Shown here: positions 45,916 through 53,355 of the stretch, piece by piece
Position numbering within the stretch: position 1 is the stretch's first letter
Layout: every line of letters starts with the position of its first letter
DNA from: Desulfobacteraceae bacterium Eth-SRB1
Lineage (GTDB): Bacteria; Desulfobacterota; Desulfobacteria; Desulfobacterales; ETH-SRB1
Assembly: GCA_004193555.1 (NCBI GenBank)
Contig: RPGP01000029.1
Span: 452,976 to 516,975 of the forward strand
Reading direction: 5' to 3'
Length of the DNA stretch: 64,000 nucleotides
Position numbers and translations under genes: made by a program
The notes under the pieces: generated by a model
Seen by the model: only the letters and a program-made list of their open reading frames with translations
Databases searched by the model: none
What the model was told of the DNA's origin: nothing

Positions 45916-46109
45916 AGCTTTTTAAATTTCCCTTTCTTGAAATTCGATACTGCTCTATTGGCAATGTCATCAAGTTTTCCTGAAGCCACATCTTTCTCAA
46001 ATTGCTTGTCCCATTCCGATGCATCAAACTCTTCAAACCATGATCGAAATTCTTTAAGTTGCACTTTAGGTAATTCAGCTACTTCTTTTTTTATTTGTTG
46101 AACCAACAT
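45912..46109 (-). CDS. Orphan antitoxin-like protein
   Basis: 65 residues: MLVQQIKKEVAELPKVQLKE, then FRSWFEEFDASEWDKQFEKD, VASGKLDDIANRAVSNFKKG, KFKKL. This is the pattern of small antitoxins that precede RelE/ParE-like toxins (a helix, an F-x-x-W-F block, a W-D-K-Q-x-E-x-D block and a basic end). GAGGTG precedes the ATG. The toxin partner is truncated, so this is probably a leftover antitoxin. Confidence 0.6.
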   Translation of the reverse strand: MLVQQIKKEVAELPKVQLKEFRSWFEEFDASEWDKQFEKDVASGKLDDIANRAVSNFKKGKFKKL

Positions 46110-46172
46110 TATAATTTCACCTCACTTTCTTTCTGCCATAATATTATGATGTTAAGGCTTATATTTATTTCG

Positions 46173-46220
46173 GGGCGCAAGTTGGGGACGTCCATTGGGC
46201 GCAAGTTGGGGACGTCCATT
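46173..46220. repeat. Perfect 24-bp tandem duplication
   Basis: GGGCGCAAGTTGGGGACGTC plus CATT occurs twice back to back (46173-46196 and 46197-46220). The unit contains the partial palindrome GGGGACGTCC. It may be a REP-like end sequence of an IS200/Y1-type element; no transposase gene is nearby. Nothing else is seen between the antitoxin and the brnTA region. Confidence 0.7.
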
Positions 46221-46335
46221 GGATTATTGGTTTACTTGCTCCTTAAGATTCAAACCCTGCTTTTCTGCAATTTTCTTTCCTCTCGAAACCGCATAGCTCA
46301 TTGCAGATTAAACTAAATTTATATTTTTTGCCAAC

Positions 46336-46475
46336 CCAATAAATGCAGAACGTCTAAGCTCATCTGGCGACAACACTGCGGAACAAGGCTTTCGGAAACA
46401 CAAACTTGGATGCGGCGCACGGCCTTTCAAGGAGCGCCGAGCTGTTAGCGGTCAGATAGCGCCTTGTTCGGCATT
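46336..46475. repeat. Imperfect palindrome after brnTA (attC-like?)
   Basis: GGAACAAGGCTTTCGG (46378) and GCGCCTTGTTCGGC (46461) are complementary, as are TAAGCTCATCTGGCG (46353) and GGAGCGCCGAGCTGTTAG (46430). The ~140-base structure directly follows, and slightly overlaps, the 3' end of brnA, as an integron cassette attC would. The exact R'/R'' core bases do not fit well. Confidence 0.4.
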
Positions 46476-46694
46476 TCCAGGATGCCACTTCATGTGTAGT
46501 TTTCGGTGATGAACCGCGCAGTCACGAAGATAAAGATTGATCAGGTTCTGATAGGGAACACCTGTTTCCTCCGCCATGGACTTGAAATAGGAAACGGTGT
46601 CACGGTCCAGCCGCATAGTTACCGGTTGTTTTAGATACTTGATGTAAGGATTTTTACGCCCTTTCATTTTGGAGAAATCGTAATGCTCTTTCAT
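46452..46694 (-). CDS. brnA: BrnA-type antitoxin
   Basis: 80 residues. The BrnA/CopG-like C-terminal ribbon-helix-helix is seen in PVTMRLDRDTVSYFKSMAEE, then TGVPYQNLINLYLRDCA. It neutralises BrnT and represses the pair. ATG 46694 overlaps the brnT stop by 4 bases, the reverse of the common antitoxin-first order and characteristic of brnT-brnA. Confidence 0.88.
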   Translation of the reverse strand: MKEHYDFSKMKGRKNPYIKYLKQPVTMRLDRDTVSYFKSMAEETGVPYQNLINLYLRDCAVHHRKLHMKWHPGNAEQGAI

Positions 46695-46984
46695 CGTCTA
46701 TGCCTCCAATAATCATTTTCTTCATCTCCATCCGCCTTCCTGGCCGATATAATTCTAACGACCGTCTCACTTTTTCGGAAACAGTGGCAGACGACGAGAA
46801 TCCGAAGTTTAAAACTCATTCCAAGTAGGATGAAACGGTCTTCATCTTCTGAATGGTCGGGGTCGAAAAATTGTATGGCATTCTCATCGTAAAAGACCGT
46901 GCACGCGTCATCGAAAGAAATGCCATGCTTTTTGATATTAGCCTTTTTCTTCCGACCATCCCATTCAAATCGTAACTCATTCAT
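46691..46984 (-). CDS. brnT: BrnT-type ribonuclease toxin
   Basis: 97 residues. BrnT signature: LRFEWDGRKKKANIKKHGIS with FDDACTVFYDENA, then DRFILLGMSF, LRILVVCHCFR and VVRIISARKAD. A RelE-fold mRNA interferase of type II toxin-antitoxin modules. First gene of brnTA. The module looks intact, unlike the neighbouring antitoxin-nuclease remnant. Confidence 0.92.
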   Translation of the reverse strand: MNELRFEWDGRKKKANIKKHGISFDDACTVFYDENAIQFFDPDHSEDEDRFILLGMSFKLRILVVCHCFRKSETVVRIISARKADGDEENDYWRHRR

Positions 46985-47267
46985 ATGTACATTGTACTTA
47001 TAATAGCGTGTAAGTCAAGATGATATTTTAAATCTCGTATAAGAACTGATTTACAAATGGATGCCCCCAAACTTACACGCCATCTCCTATTTCAAGTTTG
47101 AATGATATCAACAAATTTATTGGTATTTTACCTTTTTTTTGCATTTATTTGATAATACTTGTAAAAAAGTAAAAGAAAAGTTATCTTGCAATTGTATTAG
47201 TAAGTATAAGGTCAAGATTAAAAAACCAATAAGGGAGACCTTTGAAAAATATAAGGAGGGATTTAAT

Positions 47268-47660
47268 ATGAAAAAAATGATTTTTATAAGCCTTGCAATC
47301 TTACTTCTTTGTCCGGTTATGGTCAATGCTGCCGATCTGAAAAAAATGAAAGTTGCAGTTGCGGCCGATAGTAAAACTGCAAAAGCATCTGTAAGCGATA
47401 TGGCTGCTAAATGTCCTTATTATCATATCTTTAATAACAAAGGGGAATTGATTGAGGTTATCGATAACCCTTACAGGGATACAACTGGTGGCGCAGGGCC
47501 TTTAGCGGCAAAATTCCTTGCCCAAAAGGACATAGATATCATAGTTGCAGAATCATTTGGTTCCAAAATGATTGATGCGCTGAGAAATAGCGGCAAAACT
47601 CATTTTGAATTTAAAGGCGGTGTTGATGATGCAATAAAAAGAGTTTTAAAGCTAAATTGA
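47268..47660 (+). CDS. Secreted NifX/NifB-fold (dinitrogenase cofactor-type) protein
   Basis: 130 residues from ATG 47268 (AAGGAGGG upstream). A signal peptide is clear: MKKMIFISLAILLLCPVMVN ending A-A. The mature part is a NifX/NifB-C fold: LKKMKVAVAADSKTAKASVS, then CPYYHIFNNKGELIEVIDNP, TTGGAGPLAAKFLAQKDIDI and IVAESFGSKMIDALRNSGKT. Cytosolic members carry Fe-Mo-type cofactors or metal clusters; a periplasmic version suggests metal handling or sensing outside the cytosol. It precedes an ABC/LolA-like envelope operon by about 100 bases and might belong to it. Confidence 0.85.
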   Translation: MKKMIFISLAILLLCPVMVNAADLKKMKVAVAADSKTAKASVSDMAAKCPYYHIFNNKGELIEVIDNPYRDTTGGAGPLAAKFLAQKDIDIIVAESFGSKMIDALRNSGKTHFEFKGGVDDAIKRVLKLN

Positions 47661-47758
47661 GGTATTCTTTTTTGATTTTTGCGCGATGCAACGGTAGCCT
47701 GATTTATATTTGAGTAACACACCATGATGCGGGAACAAGATCTTTAAAAGGAGGTACC

Positions 47759-48430
47759 ATGTCTTTGGTTCAGATTGATAATGTTTCAAGGATTTACCAG
47801 ACAGGTGAGGTGCAGGTAAAAGCCTTGCAGGATGTAACCCTTTCCATTGATGAAGCATCCTTTGTTACTTTTGTAGGACCTTCAGGCAGCGGAAAAACCA
47901 CTATGTTGAACCTCATCGGATGTCTGGACAAGCCGACAAAGGGAAAGGTATTTATCGGCAAAGAGCAGGTGGATACTTTTGACCGCAGGCAGCGCGCAGC
48001 GTTCAGGGGCTCTACCCTTGGGTTTATTTTTCAGGCATTCAACCTTTTTCAGGTGCTCACCGCCTATGAAAACGTCGAATATCCGCTTGTGATGATAAAA
48101 AATGAATCCATATCAAAACGAAATGGAAAGGTGCTAAAAGTTCTTGAATCAGTAGGGATGCTTGATCAGAAAGATAAATTTCCAGACCAGCTTTCAGGGG
48201 GGCAGAAGCAGCGGGTCGCTGTGGCACGGGCTCTGGTTACACAGCCAAAACTTGTTCTTGCAGACGAGCCTACTGCAAACCTGGACAAAAAATCCGCTGT
48301 AAATGTCATTCGTCTTATGCGCGCCATGCGGGATGAATTCAAAACTACATTCATCTTTTCCACTCATGATCCCGGAGTCATGGAAGAAGCTGAGGTTATT
48401 CATACATTAGAAGACGGAAAACTTGTTTAA
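47759..48430 (+). CDS. ABC transporter ATPase, LolD/MacB type
   Basis: 223 residues. Walker A GPSGSGKTTML, Q-loop LGFIFQAFNLFQVLTAYENV, signature LSGGQKQRVAVARALV, Walker B LVLADEPTANLD and H-loop STHDPGVME. It belongs to the LolD/MacB/FtsE group that powers mechanotransmission-type exporters. GGAGG before the ATG. The FtsX-type permease follows after 18 bases, then a LolA-like protein and a barrel. Confidence 0.93.
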   Translation: MSLVQIDNVSRIYQTGEVQVKALQDVTLSIDEASFVTFVGPSGSGKTTMLNLIGCLDKPTKGKVFIGKEQVDTFDRRQRAAFRGSTLGFIFQAFNLFQVLTAYENVEYPLVMIKNESISKRNGKVLKVLESVGMLDQKDKFPDQLSGGQKQRVAVARALVTQPKLVLADEPTANLDKKSAVNVIRLMRAMRDEFKTTFIFSTHDPGVMEEAEVIHTLEDGKLV

Positions 48431-48448
48431 TAATGAAGGAGAAATGTA

Positions 48449-49702
48449 ATGATTCGAATTTTTAAAATAGCACTGCGAAACCTGATGCGATATAAGCGAA
48501 GGACATTGCTGACCTCCATGCTGATCACATTAGGCCTGTTAATGGTAATACTTTTTTCAGGACTTGCCGGCTCATTTAAAGAAATGATGATCGGCCAGAT
48601 TACCGACTCAAACCTGGCTCACATGCAGATCCATAAAAAGGGTTATGTTTCTTCTATAGATACTTCGCCGCTGAATCTGATCATTAATCAAAAAGGCTAC
48701 AAAACGCTCGAAAAAGTACTCAAAGAGAATCCTGATGTTGAGGCTTATTCACCAAGAATAAAGCTAAGCGCCATGCTTAGCAATTATACAGAAACCACAA
48801 ATGTTCGCTTAAATGCAATTGATCCAAAAACGGAAATCAAAGTTTGCCCCAATGTCAGTGAGCGCATGAAATTCAGTGGCGGCCAAATACCGGATATTCT
48901 GCTCAAACCTGGAGAAATCATTATTCCTGAAAAATTGGCTGCAGGTTTGAAGATTAAAACTGGAGACTCCGTAGTGCTTGTAGCCAACAACAAGGATGGC
49001 TCTGTAAACGGCCTCAATTTCACGGTGGCCGGAATTATAGAAAGCATTTTAGGGCCCCAGGGCAAGGAAGGATATATGCATATAAAGGATGCTCAATCTT
49101 TGCTTCGTATGGGAAAACCGGAAATTATAGAAATTGCTTTGCGGATTAAAGAATTTGATAAGCTTGACGATGTTTATGCAGACCTTGAATCTGCTCTGGC
49201 AAAGTTTAAAAATGAAAAAGGAAAAGCTGTTTTTGAAATACATACATGGGAAAAACTATCCCCCTTTGTCAATATAGCAAATATGATAGACTTAATGACC
49301 ATTTCCATGAAACTTATCATGATTGCTATTGTCCTTATAAGTATTTTAAACGTTATGATGATGTCTGTTTACGAAAGAATCAGAGAAATAGGAACAATGT
49401 CCGCCATTGGAACCGCTCCAGGCAAGATAATGGGACTCTTTCTGGCGGAAGGATTATCCCTTGGGTTTATCAGCGTCCTGACCGGCAATATTATCGGCAT
49501 CTTCGGAATTTATATTTTGAACATTTACAAAATCCGGTATGCTTTTGGCAGACAGGAGAATATTTTGTTGTCTCCGACAATCAGTTTTTCAGAGCTTGCC
49601 TGGGTGTCGGCTATCGTATTGGTAATTTCAGTTTTTGCCACTTTGCAACCCGCATACAAGGCTTCCAGGATGGAACCGGTTGATGCTCTGGGGCATGTCT
49701 AA
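48449..49702 (+). CDS. FtsX/LolC-type ABC permease
   Basis: 417 residues. One N-terminal span (LLTSMLITLGLLMVILFSGL), a ~240-residue periplasmic MacB-PCD-like domain, then three C-terminal spans (MKLIMIAIVLISILNVMMMS, LSLGFISVLTGNIIGIFGIY, LAWVSAIVLVISVFATLQPA) with the conserved YERIREIGTMSAIG coupling loop. The family extracts lipoproteins or exports lipids and peptides. AAGGAG site. Paired with the ATPase upstream. Confidence 0.93.
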   Translation: MIRIFKIALRNLMRYKRRTLLTSMLITLGLLMVILFSGLAGSFKEMMIGQITDSNLAHMQIHKKGYVSSIDTSPLNLIINQKGYKTLEKVLKENPDVEAYSPRIKLSAMLSNYTETTNVRLNAIDPKTEIKVCPNVSERMKFSGGQIPDILLKPGEIIIPEKLAAGLKIKTGDSVVLVANNKDGSVNGLNFTVAGIIESILGPQGKEGYMHIKDAQSLLRMGKPEIIEIALRIKEFDKLDDVYADLESALAKFKNEKGKAVFEIHTWEKLSPFVNIANMIDLMTISMKLIMIAIVLISILNVMMMSVYERIREIGTMSAIGTAPGKIMGLFLAEGLSLGFISVLTGNIIGIFGIYILNIYKIRYAFGRQENILLSPTISFSELAWVSAIVLVISVFATLQPAYKASRMEPVDALGHV

Positions 49703-49820
49703 AAGTACAATTTTGAGTTTTTAACTTTTAATTGTGAATGGAGGAAAAAGTCCGATTTTTAATCCAAAATTCAACATTTAAAATTAACAATTCAAAATTG
49801 CTCTCAAAGTGAGGTGCTGT

Positions 49821-50561
49821 ATGAAAAAAAGAATCTTTATTGTAATTATTTTTTGTCTTTTAACTGCCGTTCCATTAACCTTTGCCATAGACGGCAATGA
49901 GCTGCTGAAACAGGTTGACCGCAACCTTAACCCGGAAAGTTATGAAATGTACAGAAAGCTGATAAATGTTGAACCGGACGGCTCAAAAAAAGAGTTTGTC
50001 ATGTATGCTGTCAAGAAGGGCAAGGAAAAGATGGCATCTGTCTTTCTGTCTCCAGCGAGTGAAAAAGGTAGAAGCACCTTGCGTATCGGGGAAAACATGT
50101 GGCTTTACATCCCTAATGTCGGCAAACCGATACGCATAACCAGTCTTCAGTCCGTGACAGGAGGTGTGTTTAACAATTCGGATATTATGCGCCTTGATTA
50201 CAGTGCGGAATACAACTGTGAAAAGGTAGAAGCGACAGACAAAGGATATATTCTTCATCTTAAAGCAAAGACAAATGCCGTTGCCTATGACAAAGTAAAA
50301 ATGTGGGTTTATGGTAAAAGACTTCTTCCCGACAAAACAGAATGCTTCGCTTCATCGGGAATGCTTATTAAAACTCTATATTATAAAAATGTCAAAGATT
50401 TTGGCGGTAGTATTGTTCGCCCTGCCGTAATCGAGACAGACAGCCCGCTCTATAAAGGGTATAAGTCGATTATGATTTTTGCAAAGGTAAAAGCAAAAGA
50501 TCTGCCTGACGAAGTTTTTACTTTAAATTATATGTCAAAAGTTGAAGGCCTCAGGGAGTAA
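49821..50561 (+). CDS. Periplasmic outer-membrane lipoprotein-sorting (LolA-like) protein
   Basis: 246 residues from ATG 49821 (GAGGTG upstream). Signal peptide KKRIFIVIIFCLLTAVPLTF ending A. The mature part fits the LolA-like beta-cup family of outer membrane lipoprotein-sorting proteins: MYRKLINVEPDGSKKEFVMY, SEKGRSTLRIGENMWLYIPN, VTGGVFNNSDIMRLDYSAEY. It probably ferries a hydrophobic cargo from the FtsX-type permease to the outer membrane. Its stop overlaps the next start by one base. Confidence 0.85.
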   Translation: MKKRIFIVIIFCLLTAVPLTFAIDGNELLKQVDRNLNPESYEMYRKLINVEPDGSKKEFVMYAVKKGKEKMASVFLSPASEKGRSTLRIGENMWLYIPNVGKPIRITSLQSVTGGVFNNSDIMRLDYSAEYNCEKVEATDKGYILHLKAKTNAVAYDKVKMWVYGKRLLPDKTECFASSGMLIKTLYYKNVKDFGGSIVRPAVIETDSPLYKGYKSIMIFAKVKAKDLPDEVFTLNYMSKVEGLRE

Positions 50562-51889
50562 TGAAGTTATCTCTTCGCACATTGTTTTTTTTAATTTTTA
50601 TATATATTTTCATCCCCGGATTAATATATGCAGAGGATAAAAGTTCAGATACGATTGATTTTGACTTTGAAATTCCTGAAGTTGAAAAAAAACCGTATTC
50701 CTTCAATGCCGAATTTAAGATATCAGAAACGATAAAGGGGTTCGATGAGGACAGCCTCCTTTTTAATCAGAAATACCCGAACGGCAGGGATGATGATACC
50801 TTTTTTCAAACTTATTTAAATCTCAAGGTTGAGGGGAGTTACCGGGTTAGTATAGTAAAACTTTACGCCCGCCTTAATGGAGATCTTTATTATAATGATG
50901 ATGAAAACTGGGAAAATGATCTGCGAACGGAAGAGGCTTATTTATCGCTGCTGCCAGGTCCGTCTATAACATTAGACGCCGGCAAAAAAGTCTTAAAGTG
51001 GGGCAAGGGATATGCCTGGAACCCGGCAGCCTTTTTCAGCCGCCCAAAAGACATCGAAGATCCTGATGCAACTTTGGAAGGATATTATGTTGTCACAGGT
51101 GATTTGATAAAAAGTATGGATGGCGTCCTGAAGACCATCGCTTTGACGCCTGTAATTCTTCCGGTATCAAGACATATCAATGATGAATGGGGCACGGAAA
51201 GGGATACTATATGGGGAAGTAAAATCTATTTTTTTGCTTTTGACACAGATTTCGACATTATGTTTCTGGCCGGAGAAGAAGTAGAAGACAGGTTTGGAAT
51301 CGATTTTTCCCAAAACATTTCTGCAAATTTTGAAATACACGGCGAAGCGGCTATTGTTCTGGATTATGTAAAATATATAACCGATCAGCAAGGGAATCTG
51401 ACTGAAAGAAAATATGATGCAATTAATTTTCTTTCAGGCATTCGTTACCTGACAAGCCATGACACAACTTATATTTTTGAATATTACAGAAACGGGCAGG
51501 GTTATACCTCAGATGAAATGGAAGACTACTTTGCCCTTATTGAAGACGGATACCAGAAGTACATCAACAGCCAAAGCATGGCAAAACTTTCTAAAAGCAG
51601 GCAATATGGAAGTCGGTTCTATAATCAACAGACCGCAATGAAAGATTATCTTTATCTGAAAGTGTCGCAAAAAGAGCCCTTTGACATTTTGTATTTTACA
51701 CCTTCTGTTGCCTGTATATACAATATCAATGATAAAAGTGCGTCAATCACACCACAGATTACATACGCTCCCATAACAAACCTTGAATTCGACCTTAAAT
51801 CTACATTTCTTTTAGGAAAAGACCATACTGAATTCGGAGAGAAATTAAACGACTACAAAGTTTATGCATCAGTAAAATACTACTTCTAA
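50561..51889 (+). CDS. Outer-membrane beta-barrel protein
   Basis: 442 residues. Signal peptide LRTLFFLIFIYIFIPGLIYA, then alternating amphipathic strands typical of barrels (FQTYLNLKVEGSYRVSIVKL, EAYLSLLPGPSITLDAGKKV, VYASVKYYF with a terminal Phe). GKKVLKWGKGYAWNPAAFFS resembles DUF1302-like barrels. Coupled to the LolA-like gene (TAATG). Probably the outer-membrane end of the ABC-permease-LolA-like system. Cargo unknown. Confidence 0.8.
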   Translation: MKLSLRTLFFLIFIYIFIPGLIYAEDKSSDTIDFDFEIPEVEKKPYSFNAEFKISETIKGFDEDSLLFNQKYPNGRDDDTFFQTYLNLKVEGSYRVSIVKLYARLNGDLYYNDDENWENDLRTEEAYLSLLPGPSITLDAGKKVLKWGKGYAWNPAAFFSRPKDIEDPDATLEGYYVVTGDLIKSMDGVLKTIALTPVILPVSRHINDEWGTERDTIWGSKIYFFAFDTDFDIMFLAGEEVEDRFGIDFSQNISANFEIHGEAAIVLDYVKYITDQQGNLTERKYDAINFLSGIRYLTSHDTTYIFEYYRNGQGYTSDEMEDYFALIEDGYQKYINSQSMAKLSKSRQYGSRFYNQQTAMKDYLYLKVSQKEPFDILYFTPSVACIYNINDKSASITPQITYAPITNLEFDLKSTFLLGKDHTEFGEKLNDYKVYASVKYYF

Positions 51890-51933
51890 CGACTTCGTAA
51901 AAAGTCAAATTCATCATGTGTTAGGTATTAGGT

Positions 51934-52299
51934 TTAAGCAAATATATTTTCCGGTATGTAAGGATGGGTGCCTTCGATTACCTCTACACCAGCTTTTGCT
52001 TTTATTTTCTTAACTATCGCCTCCTTGTAAGGGCAGTGATCCAGTATGCACGGACCGATATGAACTTTGGTAACATTTTCTTCCATCGGTTTGTTCCAGA
52101 GTTTGATTTGCGCCAGGCGTGTAACAATCGTGGCTCCCGGGCAGTCGCCACAATTTAAAATGCCGATCAGTTCAGCATCCATATCTTTGTAACGGCTGAA
52201 TTCGCCCTCTCTTCGATTAAATCCTACCATACACCTGGAACAGGCTATGCAAACATCATCCATAGCCTTCCTGCAGCCAACTATTAATACTTTTTCCAT
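51934..52299 (-). CDS. CGGC-domain metal-binding protein
   Basis: 121 residues from ATG 52299 (GGAGG upstream). Cys clusters CIACSRC, LNCGDCPGATI and HIGPCILDHCPYKE mark the CGGC domain, a likely metal- or cluster-binding fold widespread in anaerobes. Function unknown. It converges on the outer-membrane barrel gene. The 52300-52471 gap holds a REP-like fragment (TTCCCATGCTCCAGCATAGG). Confidence 0.88.
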   Translation of the reverse strand: MEKVLIVGCRKAMDDVCIACSRCMVGFNRREGEFSRYKDMDAELIGILNCGDCPGATIVTRLAQIKLWNKPMEENVTKVHIGPCILDHCPYKEAIVKKIKAKAGVEVIEGTHPYIPENIFA

Positions 52300-52471
52300 T
52301 TTGTTTAAACCTCCTTTATACGAAATTTTGTTATCTTTCTTTTCTCGTTCCCATGCTCCAGCATAGGAACTATAGCTGAAAACCAAATAATGTTAAAGGC
52401 ACTGATAAAGTCTTTAAGAAAACAAATCCTTGAATCCTTGACCTCTTGAATCCTTGGTCCCTCTTCTCCAA

Positions 52472-53332
52472 CTAAATTGGAGAAGAACCAATATTTATTC
52501 CTTTTAATATAATATCACCTTCTTTGGCGCCAATATCATTTGTAATGACCCTGCACTTTACTGTTAAGAGAAAAAATATGGCGCATCTTTCATTGGAAAG
52601 CGCCTCATAATTTCCCTGGCCCTTACTTATTATGAATTTTGAATTTTTATAAATATTCTTAAATTCTAAGCTGCATGTTTTGAGAACAGTCCCGGGAGCA
52701 TCCGTGCCGGAGGACAATATGGTTGCAACCTTATCGATGCCTGCCTTTACTGCGTCCTCATATGTCGCGTCATTTATAACAGGTGTGTTCCTGACGACAT
52801 ATATGACTGGTTTTTTCATCTCCTCGATTAAAATTCTGTCAAAGACACATTCCCCGGCATTATCCCCAAGATATAAAATTTCATCGGCTTTATCGAGACA
52901 GTCTTTGAATTTATTGTAATCGCATATAGCAAACTCTTTTTTAAGTGTTTTGTCGGTGTCTTTTTCAATATCAAAAGCCCTGCCTGGACCGAAGTCTATT
53001 ACATTGCCGGCAATCGCAATTCTAATCGCCGTCAGAAGCCTGTCATTAGATTTTTTAACATGGCTTTTCAAAGAAGGATATAATGACATGGCCTTTTTTG
53101 TGCTTTTATCCTTTATTTCTCTAAAGGGATCCCAATTCCCCGTAATCTCGCTTACCTTGCGATAGATCAGTCTCCCGCTTTCCGGGGGACTGCTTTCAAG
53201 CGGGATGTCTTTTAGCATCGACCCGACTTCATCTAATACTTCTTTAATTTTCCCTTCATCACCAGTTGCTATTCTTGCCGCCCGGAGCGCTTGATTTAAG
53301 AAACAGGGAAGACAATCAAAATATGTTTTCAT
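52472..53332 (-). CDS. DUF89/ARMT1-type damage-control phosphatase
   Basis: 286 residues from ATG 53332; a TTG at 53359 overlapping the upstream stop is possible. DUF89 features: MKTYFDCLPCFLNQALRAAR at the start, DNAGECVFDRILIEEM carrying the metal-binding Asn/Asp, then VVRNTPVINDATYEDAVKAG and SSGTDAPGTVLKTCS. These metal-dependent phosphatases remove damaged or excess phosphometabolites. It sits 23 bases behind the OYE-type gene and is probably co-transcribed. Confidence 0.9.
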   Translation of the reverse strand: MKTYFDCLPCFLNQALRAARIATGDEGKIKEVLDEVGSMLKDIPLESSPPESGRLIYRKVSEITGNWDPFREIKDKSTKKAMSLYPSLKSHVKKSNDRLLTAIRIAIAGNVIDFGPGRAFDIEKDTDKTLKKEFAICDYNKFKDCLDKADEILYLGDNAGECVFDRILIEEMKKPVIYVVRNTPVINDATYEDAVKAGIDKVATILSSGTDAPGTVLKTCSLEFKNIYKNSKFIISKGQGNYEALSNERCAIFFLLTVKCRVITNDIGAKEGDIILKGINIGSSPI

Positions 53333-53355
53333 TTTTTTAAATTCCGTTATTGCCT

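Noticed and set aside
45701-46036. 111-codon minus-strand ORF as an intact gene
   Set aside because: Its first part overlaps the antitoxin in another frame, and the nuclease-like part continues beyond its stop codon, so it is a remnant rather than a gene.
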